DNA from: Pseudomonadota bacterium
GTDB lineage: Bacteria; Pseudomonadota; Alphaproteobacteria; Rhodospirillales; Rhodospirillaceae
Length of the DNA stretch: 54,545 bases
NCBI GenBank assembly: GCA_020160875.1
Contig: JAIUPE010000009.1
Span: 1-54,545 of the forward strand
Reading direction: 5' to 3'
Below are positions 11,643 to 20,438 of the stretch, piece by piece. The position numbers and the translations under genes were made by a program. Under the pieces are notes generated by a model. The model saw only the letters and a list, made by a program, of their open reading frames with translations. It was not told the DNA's origin and searched no databases. How positions within the stretch are numbered: the stretch's first letter is position 1; each line of letters opens with the position of its first letter.

Positions 11643-13430
11643 TTAAACCGCGGCAGTCGCGGCGTTCAGCCAGGCGCGGGTCTTTTCGTCCAGCAGCGGC
11701 GACAGGGTCTCGCGCACTTGCGCGTGATAGGCGTTGAGCCACGCCTTCTCGGCGACGTCCAGGATCGACGCGTCGACCATCTTGAGATCGATCGGCGCGA
11801 GGGTGAGCGTCTCGAATTCGAGCAACGGCTTCTCGGCGCCTTCAGGTTTCCGAGCTTCGCGCACGGCGACCAGGTTCTCGATGCGAATGCCATACTCGCC
11901 GGTCTTGTAGTAACCGGGTTCGTTCGAGATCACCATGCCGGGTTCCAGCGCGACGGTGTTGCCAACCTTGCTGATGCGTTGCGGCCCCTCGTGCACGCCG
12001 AGGAACGTGCCGACGCCGTGGCCGGTGCCGTGATCGTAATCGAGCCCCTCGGACCAGAGCGCGTGACGCGCGAGTGCGTCCAATTGGCTGCCGCTGGTGC
12101 CCTTCACAAAGCGCGCCTTGCCGAGGGCGATATGGCCCTTCAGCACGAGGGTGAAACGGCGCTTCTGTTCCGGCGTCGCCTTTCCGATAGCCACGGTGCG
12201 GGTGACATCGGTCGTGCCATCCAGATACTGACCACCGGAATCAACCAGCAGGACCATATCGGCTTTGATCCGCGCGGCGGTTTTTTCCGAGGCTCGATAA
12301 TGCACGATGGCGCCGTTGGCGCCCGCACCGCAGATGGTCGCGAAACTCGGCGTACGGAACAGATTGCTTTCGGCGCGGAAAGCTTCGAGCCGATCCGCCG
12401 CCGTGACTTCATCAAGTGTCCCCTTCGGGCCTTCAACGTCCAGCCACGCGAGGAAGCGCGTCAGCGCCGCGCCGTCGCGCACATGTGCGTCGCGCACGCC
12501 TTGCAATTCGACAGGATGCTTCGGCGCCTTCAGAGCCATGCACGGATCGACGCCGATTTTTGGTTTCTTGCCGGCGGCTGTGATGATGTCGGACAGCCAG
12601 CGTGAGCTGTAGTCGCGATCAAGACCAATGACCGCGATGTCGGCGGAGAGATTTTTCACCGTTTCTTCGAGCGCGTCGTAGGGCGCCAGCGTCACGGCCG
12701 GCTGATCCTTTGTAAGATGCGCGCGCACATCATCCGTCACTTTGGCGGGATCGATAAACAAGGTGGCGCGGCCATCGGCGTACAGGATCGCGTAGGCGTA
12801 GACTTGCGGCGTGAACTCGCCGTCGGTGCCGCGGATGTTGAAGAGCCAAGCGATGGCGTCCAATGCCGAGATCACGAAAGCGTCCACGCCGTCGGCCTTG
12901 AGGGCCTTGGCGGCCATCGCGCGTTTTTCGGCCGAGGTGCGACCGGCAAAACGTTCGGGATAGACCTCGGCCGTGGCCTTCGGACGGGACGGCTGGCCGG
13001 TCCACACGGCGTCGATGAGATTCTTAGGCAGGGCCACCAGCGTTGCCTTCGCACGCGCCGCCGCTTCTTCAAAGCGCGCGACCGACGCCGCCGTGAGAAG
13101 CTTGGGATCGAAACCGACCTTCATGCCCGGCTTCAGGTTCTCGACCAGCCAGGCGTGCGGGGGTTCATCGATAAGATGGCGATAGGCGTAGAGCGTGCCG
13201 TCCACCTGATCGCGGACTTGAAGCGTGTAGCGTCCATCGATGAAAACGGCCGCCATATCGGCCATCACCACACCCATACCGGCGGAACCCGTGAAGTCCG
13301 TGAGCCATTTCAGCCGTTCGGCGTAAGGCGCGGGATAGGCGTCGACGCCTGCTCCGGCCATGACTTTCCGTAAAGCCGCGAGGCGCGTGGCTGCGGCGGT
13401 GTGCGTCGAAGGTGTGGGTGCTGCGTCCAT
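11643..13430 (-). CDS. Xaa-Pro aminopeptidase (aminopeptidase P, M24B)
   Basis: This enzyme removes the N-terminal residue from peptides with proline in position 2. At 595 residues it is the long, eukaryote-like form with two N-terminal creatinase-like domains before the catalytic pita-bread domain. The dinuclear metal ligands are visible in order: the two aspartates of VDSGGQYLDGTTDVTRT, the histidine of GTGHGVG, and the glutamates of ISNEPGYY and GIRIENL. HEGPQR completes the site. No signal peptide is seen, so it is probably cytoplasmic. It is transcribed alone, convergent to the FkbM gene. Confidence 0.93.
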   Translation of the reverse strand: MDAAPTPSTHTAAATRLAALRKVMAGAGVDAYPAPYAERLKWLTDFTGSAGMGVVMADMAAVFIDGRYTLQVRDQVDGTLYAYRHLIDEPPHAWLVENLKPGMKVGFDPKLLTAASVARFEEAAARAKATLVALPKNLIDAVWTGQPSRPKATAEVYPERFAGRTSAEKRAMAAKALKADGVDAFVISALDAIAWLFNIRGTDGEFTPQVYAYAILYADGRATLFIDPAKVTDDVRAHLTKDQPAVTLAPYDALEETVKNLSADIAVIGLDRDYSSRWLSDIITAAGKKPKIGVDPCMALKAPKHPVELQGVRDAHVRDGAALTRFLAWLDVEGPKGTLDEVTAADRLEAFRAESNLFRTPSFATICGAGANGAIVHYRASEKTAARIKADMVLLVDSGGQYLDGTTDVTRTVAIGKATPEQKRRFTLVLKGHIALGKARFVKGTSGSQLDALARHALWSEGLDYDHGTGHGVGTFLGVHEGPQRISKVGNTVALEPGMVISNEPGYYKTGEYGIRIENLVAVREARKPEGAEKPLLEFETLTLAPIDLKMVDASILDVAEKAWLNAYHAQVRETLSPLLDEKTRAWLNAATAAV

Positions 13431-13752
13431 GCGTTCAACCTAATGGGCCGCCGGAGGGGTTTCAACGAAGGTCGGAGCCGCTCTTTTCAGGCCTGGAGTC
13501 GCGTTGACAATCGAGCCGTTTAGGCCGGCACAGCGCTTGGCCCGGCGTGGGTCATCCGAGTCCCCCAAACGAGTAGGAGAGAATTATCCACAGGATGAGC
13601 ATTGATTCGACGTCATTTTTCGCACGTTTATACGGAGCGCCACAGAACGCAACAGACGGGCGCAAAACGTTAACGAACGACTCACGGTTGCGAAAATAGC
13701 GTGATGGGGCGTGGCGAAGGGCCACGAGACTTTTGGGTGGAGAAACTTCCCA
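13431..13752. other. 322-bp divergent intergenic region with one perfect DnaA box
   Basis: The region lies between the divergent starts of the aminopeptidase and the di-heme oxidoreductase, so both promoters should be here. A perfect 9-mer TTATCCACA (DnaA-box consensus) is at 13584-13592. A 34-codon frame starts at 13595 but has no well-spaced ribosome site, so I do not call it. No convincing RNA gene is seen. Confidence 0.5.
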
Positions 13753-15144
13753 ATGCCCCAACGCGCTTCCCTCCTCATCTTGACCATGACACTCGCCTCT
13801 TCCACGGCCGCCCTCGCGCAGAACGCCCCGCCGCCGCGCAACAACAACGGCAACGGCAACGGCCAGGTCAACACAACCGCCGCCACCGATCCCGGCCTTC
13901 GTACAGGCCCCGCCGACGCGGGCAGCCCCCTCGCCGATCTCGAGACCAAACAGTGGAATTTCTTCGCTGCCGCGCAGGACGTGTTCAACGAGATCACGTC
14001 GGTGTTCGGCAATTTGAACGGCGAAGAAGGAAGGGGCCTGGGCCCGCGTTTCAATCATACGAGCTGTGGAGGCTGCCATGCCTTTCCGTCCACCGGCGGC
14101 ACGAGCCCGCCTCGCAATCCGCAAATCGCCGCCGCGACGGCGCACGGCGCACAAAATGCCGTCCCGTCCTTCATCACCGCCAACGGTCCGGTGCGGGTCG
14201 CCCGCCTTGTCCGGGACGCGCAAGGACGCCCCGACGGCGGGGTACATGCCCTCTTCACCATCACGGGCCGCACAGACGCGGGGACCTGCCGCATCACGCA
14301 GCCGAACTTCGCGGCTGAAGTCGCGGCCGACAACGTGGTGTTTCGCATCCCGACGCCGCTCTATGGGCTGGGCCTTGTTGAAAACACGCCCGACGCCAAC
14401 CTGCGCGCCGCCTTCAACGCCAACGCGGCATTGAAGGAGTCCCTGGGAATCTCAGGCCACTTCAATTTCAGCGGCAACGACGGCTCGATCATGCGCTTCG
14501 GCTGGAAGGCGCAGAACAAGTCCCTGATGATGTTCTCGGGCGAGGCGTACAACGTCGAACAGGGCGTGACCAACGAAGTATTCCCGAACGAGCGGGAAGA
14601 CGAAGCCGCCTGTCAACTGAATGCCACTCCCGAAGACGGCGTGCCGTTCGAGACCACGCCGAACGCCATGAGCCCGGCCGCCGCGGCCTCGTCGGACACG
14701 GCGAACGTCACCATGTTCGCGCGCCTGCTCGCGGCGCCGGCACCGGTTCCGAATGCCGCTGCCGTGCGTGGGGAGCAGGTGTTCAGCCGGGTGGGGTGCC
14801 ACACCTGCCATACGCCGACACAGACGACAGGACGCTCGGAGATCGCGGCGCTCGACCGGGTGAGCTATCACCCCTACAGCGACTTCGCGCTGCATAACAT
14901 GGGGGGCCGTCTCAACGACCGCATCACGCAGGGCGGCGCCAATGGCGGCGACTGGCGGACGGCGCCGTTGTGGGGCCTGGGCCAGCGTGTGTTCTTTCTG
15001 CACGATGGTCGCACCAGCGATCTCGTGACGGCGATCCAGGCGCATGCCAGCCAAGGCTCCGAGGCCAATACCGTGATCGGCAACTTCAACACCCTGTCGC
15101 GTCAGGACATGGCCGACCTGCTCGCCTTCCTAAGGGCGCTCTAA
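13753..15144 (+). CDS. Secreted di-heme c-type oxidoreductase (DUF1111/thiol oxidoreductase-like)
   Basis: The 463-residue product begins with a clear Sec signal peptide (SLLILTMTLASSTAALA, cleavage near residue 22) and an Asn-rich spacer. It has two CxxCH heme-binding sites, CGGCH at C105-H109 and CHTCH at C349-H353. Spacing and surrounding motifs (FNHTSCGGCHAFPSTGG, then LWGLGQRVFFLHDGRT near the end) match the DUF1111 di-heme family, related to MauG/cytochrome c peroxidases and annotated as thiol oxidoreductases. It should act in the periplasm; substrate unknown. The ATG at 13753 was chosen because the signal peptide begins there. No partner genes of the imelysin/iron-uptake type are adjacent. 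Confidence 0.88.
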   Translation: MPQRASLLILTMTLASSTAALAQNAPPPRNNNGNGNGQVNTTAATDPGLRTGPADAGSPLADLETKQWNFFAAAQDVFNEITSVFGNLNGEEGRGLGPRFNHTSCGGCHAFPSTGGTSPPRNPQIAAATAHGAQNAVPSFITANGPVRVARLVRDAQGRPDGGVHALFTITGRTDAGTCRITQPNFAAEVAADNVVFRIPTPLYGLGLVENTPDANLRAAFNANAALKESLGISGHFNFSGNDGSIMRFGWKAQNKSLMMFSGEAYNVEQGVTNEVFPNEREDEAACQLNATPEDGVPFETTPNAMSPAAAASSDTANVTMFARLLAAPAPVPNAAAVRGEQVFSRVGCHTCHTPTQTTGRSEIAALDRVSYHPYSDFALHNMGGRLNDRITQGGANGGDWRTAPLWGLGQRVFFLHDGRTSDLVTAIQAHASQGSEANTVIGNFNTLSRQDMADLLAFLRAL

Positions 15145-15161
15145 CCAGCGTCCTCGGATCA

Positions 15162-15191
15162 CCGGCAGGGAGGTTGCCCCCGCCCTGCCGG
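15162..15191 (+). terminator. Hairpin after the di-heme oxidoreductase gene
   Basis: A perfect 9-bp inverted repeat, CCGGCAGGG at 15162-15170 and CCCTGCCGG at 15183-15191, has a 12-nt loop. There is no T-tract, so termination would be weak or Rho-assisted. Confidence 0.4.
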
Positions 15192-15259
15192 CACGCGCCG
15201 CGCAACCTTATCTTCAGCGCGCCGTTTCTAAGGGACACGGATCACAGGAGTTCCAAGCC

Positions 15260-15514
15260 ATGTCCCTCATCGGCACCCTCATCATTGGTCTTTTGGTCGG
15301 TATCGCCGCGAAATTCCTGATGCCGGGAAAAGACCCAGGCGGATTCATCGTCACCATCGCGCTAGGTGTCGCCGGCGCCTTTGTCGCCACCTTCCTCGGC
15401 CAGCGCCTCGGAATTTACCGGGCAGACGAGGCCGCGGGCTTTATCGGCGCGGTGGTGGGCGCGGTGATCCTCCTTTTCCTTTACCGGCTGATTGCGGGAA
15501 AGCGGGCCAGCTAA
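15260..15514 (+). CDS. GlsB/YeaQ/YmgE family small membrane protein
   Basis: This 84-residue inner-membrane protein has three predicted helices (about 3-21, 29-48, 58-76) with the glycine-rich pattern of the transglycosylase-associated/GlsB family (LIIGLLVGIAAKFLMPGKDPGG, shown here in part as KFLMPGKDPGG). Family members are often stress-induced; the molecular function is unsettled. AGGAG lies 9 nt before the ATG. The sequence ends with a short basic tail (AGKRAS). Confidence 0.85.
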   Translation: MSLIGTLIIGLLVGIAAKFLMPGKDPGGFIVTIALGVAGAFVATFLGQRLGIYRADEAAGFIGAVVGAVILLFLYRLIAGKRAS

Positions 15515-15624
15515 CCCGGCCGAAGCGCAAACGGCCCCTTTCGGACCCGCGCGCGGAACGGCTAATCTCTCCCCCTTCGCGAACAACAAGGCCCGGGTGG
15601 ATTTAGGGGGCCAGGGAGGGACAC

Positions 15625-16722
15625 ATGAAATTACATTCGCGCCTTTATGGGCTTTCGCTCGCGGTGCTGATCGCCGCTACGCCTGCTTTAGCCCAGGAAA
15701 AAGGTGGGCTCGACGAAACCGGCCCCTATAACCCGGTCGCCGGCTGGTACAAGCCGCCCATCAACGGATGGGATCAACCGGTCATCTCGGTTGTCGTCGA
15801 CAATCCGAACCGCATCATCATCGGCGCGGGCGATCAGTCCGTCACGCAGCCGAATGCCCCGATCATCGATATGGACGGCAACGTGCGCAAAGAGCGCAGC
15901 ACCACCTCCACCAAGCCGGCCGCCGAAAAGACGCACGCGCATCAGTTGATGGTGCTCGACGGCACGGGCAAGACCATCGAGACCTGGAGCCAGTGGGACG
16001 CGCGCATCGACCAGCCGCACAGCATCTACATCAGCCCCTACGATCCGGAGCGCCATGTGTGGGTCGTCAACCGCATGGGTCACGAGATCCTGAAGTTCAC
16101 AAATGACGGCAAGAAGCTCGTTCAAGTGCTGGGCGAACGCAACGTCCAGGCCTCGGACAAGACGCACTTCGCGCAGCCCGCGGGCATCGCGTTCCTGCCG
16201 GACGGTTCGTTTCTCGTCGCCGACGGCTACGTCAACTCGCGCATCGTGCGCTTCGATAAGGCCGGAAAATATGTGAACGAGTGGGGCACGAAGGGTTCCG
16301 GCCCAGGCCAGTTCAATCTCGTCCATGCCGTCACCATCGACCCGCAGGGGCGCATCTATGCGGCCGATCGCCGCAACAACCGCGTGCAGGTGTTCGATAA
16401 GGACGGCAAGTTCATCGAAGAGTGGCCGAACATCCGCAGCGTGACAAAATTGATCGTGACCAACGACAACGCGATCTACCTGGCCTCGGCGGACGGCAAC
16501 AACCGCATGGCTAAGTTCGACCTGAACGGCAAACTGCTCACCTACTGGGGCGTGACGGGCAGCGAACCGGGCCGCTTCGACAACCCGCATCAGTTCGCCG
16601 TGGATGCGCAAGGCAATCTCTTCATCGCCGATGCGTGGAACAACCGCTTGCAGAAATTCACTCCGAAGCCGAACGCGGATAAGTCGCGTCTCATGACGAC
16701 TGAGTACGTGCCAAAGAAGTAG
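15625..16722 (+). CDS. Secreted NHL-repeat (six-bladed beta-propeller) protein
   Basis: The 365-residue product has a Sec signal peptide (LYGLSLAVLIAATPALA, cleavage near residue 23). Repeated NHL blades follow, each with the pattern GxxxVADxxNxRxxxFDxxG, for example FLVADGYVNSRIVRFDKAG, IYAADRRNNRVQVFDKDG and LFIADAWNNRLQKF. The overall look is similar to the peptidyl-hydroxyglycine amidating lyase type of NHL protein, but lyase activity is not established. A ribosome site GGAGGG lies 6 nt before the ATG. A strong terminator follows. It likely acts in the periplasm. Confidence 0.82.
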   Translation: MKLHSRLYGLSLAVLIAATPALAQEKGGLDETGPYNPVAGWYKPPINGWDQPVISVVVDNPNRIIIGAGDQSVTQPNAPIIDMDGNVRKERSTTSTKPAAEKTHAHQLMVLDGTGKTIETWSQWDARIDQPHSIYISPYDPERHVWVVNRMGHEILKFTNDGKKLVQVLGERNVQASDKTHFAQPAGIAFLPDGSFLVADGYVNSRIVRFDKAGKYVNEWGTKGSGPGQFNLVHAVTIDPQGRIYAADRRNNRVQVFDKDGKFIEEWPNIRSVTKLIVTNDNAIYLASADGNNRMAKFDLNGKLLTYWGVTGSEPGRFDNPHQFAVDAQGNLFIADAWNNRLQKFTPKPNADKSRLMTTEYVPKK

Positions 16723-16746
16723 ATTCGGATGTAAGCTGACGAAGCG

Positions 16747-16777
16747 AAGGCGGCTCAGCGATGAGCCGCCTTTCTTC
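16747..16777 (+). terminator. Rho-independent terminator after the NHL-repeat gene
   Basis: An 11-bp perfect stem, AAGGCGGCTCA at 16747-16757 and TGAGCCGCCTT at 16762-16772, encloses the loop GCGA. The pyrimidine run TCTTCT follows. Confidence 0.88.
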
Positions 16778-16789
16778 TAGGACCTTAAG

Positions 16790-17005
16790 ATGACACCAGC
16801 ATTCCAGATCGTTATCGGCCTTCTCCTGATCGCGGGGGGCGGCTTTGTCGTGCTCCAGGGCCTGCGCGCGAAGGCCAAATTCGAAGCCGCGCAAAAACCT
16901 CTGCCCGGCTTCTTCAAGGTCGCCTTCATCGTGCACGCGGCGATCGCGCTGATCGGCTTGTTCCTGGTCGCCAAAAACCTGATGGCGATGATGGGCGGAG
17001 CGTAA
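16790..17005 (+). CDS. Small two-helix membrane protein, unknown function
   Basis: The 71-residue product has a hydrophobic segment at about 6-23, a polar, basic stretch (RAKAKFEAAQK) and a second hydrophobic segment at about 45-68. I do not recognise the family. AGGA lies 8 nt upstream of the ATG. The gene is 3 bp from the following MFS gene, so the two are probably co-transcribed and coupled. Confidence 0.65.
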   Translation: MTPAFQIVIGLLLIAGGGFVVLQGLRAKAKFEAAQKPLPGFFKVAFIVHAAIALIGLFLVAKNLMAMMGGA

Positions 17006-17008
17006 GCC

Positions 17009-18190
17009 ATGCTGCAAAGCCAGATGCACCGGCAGGTCCTGCTGCTGGCGACAGCCCAAGCGCTGTTCCAAAGCACCAGCGTGCTTGTCGTGACCATCGG
17101 CGGCCTTGCCGGCAGCCATGTGGCCGCCTCTCCGGCGCTGGCGACCGCGCCACTGGGCGCCATGTTCCTCGGCAACGCTTTCACGACCTTCCCGGCCGCG
17201 ATGTTCATGGCGCGGGTGGGACGGCGCGTCGGCTTCATCACCGGCGCCGCGCTGGGGATCGTCGGCGGCTTGGTGTGCGCCGCCGGCGTCGTGATATCCT
17301 CGCTTGTGCTCCTGTGCCTCGGCACGATGCTCCTTGGCGCCTATCAGGCGTTCTCGCTCTATTACCGGTTCGCCGCGTCGGAAGTTTCCGACGAGGCCTT
17401 CCGGCCGAAAGCGATTTCCTTCGTGATGACCGGCGGCATCGTCGCCGCGTTCCTGGGCCCGGCGCTTGCGCGTTGGGGCGAACCGCTGATCGCGCCGCAA
17501 TACACCGGCTCGTTCCTGTTGGTCTCGGCGACATCCGTCATCGCCATGTTGCTTCTGTTCGCGGTTCGCGTGCCCGCCCCGGCGGCCGCCGCGTCGGGAG
17601 CCGTGCGCCCGCTGGCCCAGATCGTGCGTCAGCCCTCCTATCTGATCGCGCTGTTCGGCGCCGCCACGGGTCAGGGCGTGATGGTGCTGGCCATGACGGC
17701 CTCACCGATCGCCATCGTCGCGCACCACCACACTGTCGCCGATGCGGCGCACGCCATCCAGTTCCACGTACTGGGCATGTTCCTGCCGTCCTTCTTCACC
17801 GGTGCGCTGATCGCGCGTTTCGGCGTTGTGCGAATCATGTTCGCGGGCGTGGGACTTCTGGCCGGTCACATCACGCTGGCCTTGAGCGGAACAGACGTGC
17901 CGTTCTTCATCTCGGCGCTCACGTTATTGGGCGTGGGCTGGAACTTCCTGTTCATCGGCGGCACGACGCTGCTGACCAAGGCCTATACCCCGGCGGAACG
18001 CGGCCGGGCGCAGGCGGTGAACGATCTCACCGTCGTGACGGTGGGCTTCCTGTCGTCGGCAAGCTCCGGCGCGCTGCTCGCCACCGTCGGCTGGCAGACG
18101 ATGAACATGCTTCTGCTGCCCTGGCTAGGTTTGATGGCGGCGGCACTGATCTGGTTCGCGCGCCGTCAAACCGCGTCGGCGACAGCGTAG
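17009..18190 (+). CDS. MFS transporter
   Basis: This is a 393-residue inner-membrane carrier with about 12 predicted helices in two halves. The MFS loop-2/3 pattern is seen as ARVGRRVGFITGAALG after helix 2, and the later half has IARFGVVRIMFAGVG. Substrate is unknown; the sequence looks like drug/sugar-efflux-type MFS proteins. It follows the small membrane protein by 3 bp. Its stop directly abuts the stop of the convergent AhpD-like gene, with no intergenic base. Confidence 0.88.
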   Translation: MLQSQMHRQVLLLATAQALFQSTSVLVVTIGGLAGSHVAASPALATAPLGAMFLGNAFTTFPAAMFMARVGRRVGFITGAALGIVGGLVCAAGVVISSLVLLCLGTMLLGAYQAFSLYYRFAASEVSDEAFRPKAISFVMTGGIVAAFLGPALARWGEPLIAPQYTGSFLLVSATSVIAMLLLFAVRVPAPAAAASGAVRPLAQIVRQPSYLIALFGAATGQGVMVLAMTASPIAIVAHHHTVADAAHAIQFHVLGMFLPSFFTGALIARFGVVRIMFAGVGLLAGHITLALSGTDVPFFISALTLLGVGWNFLFIGGTTLLTKAYTPAERGRAQAVNDLTVVTVGFLSSASSGALLATVGWQTMNMLLLPWLGLMAAALIWFARRQTASATA

Positions 18191-18598
18191 CTATTTCACC
18201 TGGAATTCCGGATCGACCGGGATCTGCAGCGCGGTCGCCAGATGGTTGGTCTGGCCGGCGAGACCGATGATGGCCACCAGCTCGGCATGCTGCGCACCGG
18301 TCATACCTTTGGCGCGGGCCGCGGCCGTGTGGGAGTGGATGCAGTAGGAGCATCCGTTGGCGGTGGAAACCGCGATGTAGATCAGTTCGCGGGTTAGGGG
18401 ATCGAGCGCGCCGGGCGCGCCCATGATGGCCTTTATCTGACCCCAGATCCTTGCGAGTTGCGCGGGGTCGTGGGCAAGGCCGCGCCAGAAGTTATTGATG
18501 AAGTCGGACTTGCGGGCGGCGCGGATCTCGTCGAACACCGCTTTCACGGCCGGAATAGCCTCCGCCTCCTGGTCCGTCATCAGCTTCACTGTCGCCAT
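18191..18598 (-). CDS. Carboxymuconolactone decarboxylase/AhpD-like protein
   Basis: This all-helical 135-residue protein belongs to the AhpD-like family. The redox motif CxxCxxxH is present as CSYCIHSH, with C83, C86 and H90, the catalytic arrangement of AhpD-type alkylhydroperoxidases. True decarboxylases of the superfamily lack the paired cysteines. It probably acts as a thiol-dependent peroxidase or reductant partner in the cytoplasm. No ahpC is nearby. Confidence 0.85.
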   Translation of the reverse strand: MATVKLMTDQEAEAIPAVKAVFDEIRAARKSDFINNFWRGLAHDPAQLARIWGQIKAIMGAPGALDPLTRELIYIAVSTANGCSYCIHSHTAAARAKGMTGAQHAELVAIIGLAGQTNHLATALQIPVDPEFQVK

Positions 18599-18654
18599 CT
18601 TTAAGCCCCTTCCCAGTCCTGTTCTTGTGACAAAACGTTACCATGGGCGGCTGG

Positions 18655-18681
18655 AAGGAGGGCAATAGCAATGATCTAATG
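18655..18681 (+). promoter_or_regulatory. Ribosome site feeding a two-codon minicistron before the DUF3750 gene
   Basis: AAGGAGG at 18655-18661 is ideally spaced (9 nt) from an ATG at 18671, which encodes only Met-Ile before TAA. That stop overlaps the in-frame ATG at 18679 as TAATG. The main gene's own ATG is 17 nt from the ribosome site, so it may be reached by termination-reinitiation. Confidence 0.4.
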
Positions 18682-19515
18682 CGGCCCATGCCCAAGATTT
18701 TGCGCACGCTTTTCACGGGTTTTCTGATGCTCGCGGCCATCATGGCGGCCGTGCCGCTGGCGCGTGTGTTTTTCGGCAATGCCGTTCAGGCACAAGATTG
18801 GCGCACCGCGAGCCGTGAACCCGTCGGCTGGGCGCCCCATCCGGACACATACGAACCCGCCGTGGTGCAGGTCTATTCGGCTCCGGCTGTGCGTTGGCGC
18901 GGCGCTTTCTCGGATCATACGTGGATCGCCGTGAAGCCGAAGGGCGCGGCGTACTACACGCGTTATGAAGTCACGGGCTTTTATCTGCGGCGCAATCAGA
19001 ACGCCATCCGCATCACCGAGACCAAGGAACCGGATCAGCGCTGGTACGGATCGAGCCCTAAACTGCTTCAGGACCTGCGCGGCGAAGATGCCGAAGCGGT
19101 CATCAAAGACCTACCGGGCGTGGTCGACAATTATCCATACGCCAACACCTACGTCGTGTGGCCGGGCCCGAACAGCAACACCTTCATCGCGCATATCGGG
19201 CGTGAGATCCCGGCCCTGCATCTCACCATGCCGGGCAACACGATCGGCAAGGACTTCACCGGCTGGCGTTTCATCGCGCCGACACCCAGCAACACCGGCT
19301 TGCAACTTTCGTTGGGCGGCGCTTTCGGCGTTGCCTTGGCTAAGGACGAAGGGATTGAGGTCAACATCCTGGGTCTCGTCATCGGCGCCAATCCCTTGGA
19401 CTTGTCGCTGACCCTGCCGGGCGTTGGCCGCTTTCCGGGGCGCGACGACTGGACCAACGGCGCGCATCAGGTGAAGGCGGCCGAGAACCTGGCCGCGGAT
19501 ACCGCCGCGCCTTGA
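18679..19515 (+). CDS. DUF3750 domain protein
   Basis: The 278-residue product has an N-terminal membrane segment or signal (about residues 8-28, TLFTGFLMLAAIMAAVPLA), then a domain I recognise as DUF3750. Its features are the opening VQVYSAPAVRWRGAFSDHTWIA, a RWYGSSPKLL segment and a C-terminal glycine-rich region with a DLSLTLPGVGRFPGRD end. Function is unknown. The start could also be the ATG at 18688 (Met-Pro-Lys). It overlaps the next gene by 4 bp (TTGA), implying coupling. Confidence 0.75.
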   Translation: MRPMPKILRTLFTGFLMLAAIMAAVPLARVFFGNAVQAQDWRTASREPVGWAPHPDTYEPAVVQVYSAPAVRWRGAFSDHTWIAVKPKGAAYYTRYEVTGFYLRRNQNAIRITETKEPDQRWYGSSPKLLQDLRGEDAEAVIKDLPGVVDNYPYANTYVVWPGPNSNTFIAHIGREIPALHLTMPGNTIGKDFTGWRFIAPTPSNTGLQLSLGGAFGVALAKDEGIEVNILGLVIGANPLDLSLTLPGVGRFPGRDDWTNGAHQVKAAENLAADTAAP

Positions 19516-20438
19516 TCGCGCTCACGAAGCTTCGTGACCTCGACCTCAAAGGTCCTATCTCACCGGGGCGTCCCGCTTACCTTAGCGCCGCCAGCGGGCT
19601 CGTGCGTATCGATGACGTCCTCTATGTGGTGGCCGACGACGAACACCACCTCGGGATCTTCCGCCGCGAGGGCCCCGGCACATTGCTGAAACTTATCGAC
19701 GGCGAACTCCCCACCGAAGCAAAAGCCCGCAAAAAAGCCAAACCTGACTTCGAGGCGCTGGTGCGCCTCCCGGCGTTCAAGGGTTATCCGCATGGCGCTT
19801 TGCTCGCATGCGGGTCAGGATCGAAGCCCAATCGGCGTAAGGGCATCTTGATCGGCCTCGACGCGCGCGGGCGTCATGCGGAAGTCCACGGCGTCGATCT
19901 CGGCGGCCTGATGGACCCGCTCGTGGCCGAATTCGGAAAAATCAATCTCGAGGGCATGGCGGTGCGCCAAGACGAACTCTGCGTCTTCCAGCGCGGCAAT
20001 AAAGGCCACAAGAGAAATGCGGTTATTCGGTTCGCCTTGGATGGCGCCCTTGCCGCACTCACATCGGAAACGTCCGCGCCGCTGGCGCCTCTCGACTGTC
20101 AGGACTATGACCTCGGCGAAATCGGCGGCGTGCCACTTACGTTCACCGACGGCGCGGCGCTCCCTGATGGCGCCTTGGTCTTTTCCGCTGCCGCCGAGGA
20201 CACCGGCGACTCCTATGCGGACGGCGCCTGCTGCGGTTCGGCGATTGGGCTGATCAACCCGGATGGAACGCTCGCTTGGGTCGCGCCGTTTCGTGAGGCG
20301 TATAAGATCGAAGGCCTCGACGCCCGGCAACAGGACGACGTGTTGCACCTTTTGTTGGTAACTGACGCCGACAGCATCGACATCCCCGCCGGCCTCTTCG
20401 CCGCGACCGTCAGCCGCCGAAGCGGGAGATCGCTTTAG
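19512..20438 (+). CDS. Conserved hypothetical, beta-propeller-like (SdiA-regulated/DUF6929-like)
   Basis: This 308-residue protein starts with TTG inside the stop of the DUF3750 gene. It has no signal peptide. Repeated short beta segments with charged turns (VLYVVADDEHHLGIFRR, GILIGLDARGRHAEVHGVDL, GALVFSAAAEDTGDSYAD) suggest a propeller-like fold. The motif INLEGMAVRQDELCVFQRGNK recalls SdiA-regulated/phytase-like propellers. I infer only the fold; no enzymatic role is visible. The 3' end overlaps the convergent GNAT-like gene by 29 bp. Confidence 0.6.
   Translation: MIALTKLRDLDLKGPISPGRPAYLSAASGLVRIDDVLYVVADDEHHLGIFRREGPGTLLKLIDGELPTEAKARKKAKPDFEALVRLPAFKGYPHGALLACGSGSKPNRRKGILIGLDARGRHAEVHGVDLGGLMDPLVAEFGKINLEGMAVRQDELCVFQRGNKGHKRNAVIRFALDGALAALTSETSAPLAPLDCQDYDLGEIGGVPLTFTDGAALPDGALVFSAAAEDTGDSYADGACCGSAIGLINPDGTLAWVAPFREAYKIEGLDARQQDDVLHLLLVTDADSIDIPAGLFAATVSRRSGRSL

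Noticed and set aside
13524-13540. A sigma-54-like GG...GC promoter
   Set aside because: The spacing between the GG and the following GC is not the required 10 nt, and the -12 element does not match.
13595-13699. A 34-codon frame after the DnaA box
   Set aside because: The nearest AGGAGA is 14 nt away, too far for a clear ribosome site. There is no hydrophobic segment or recognisable motif.
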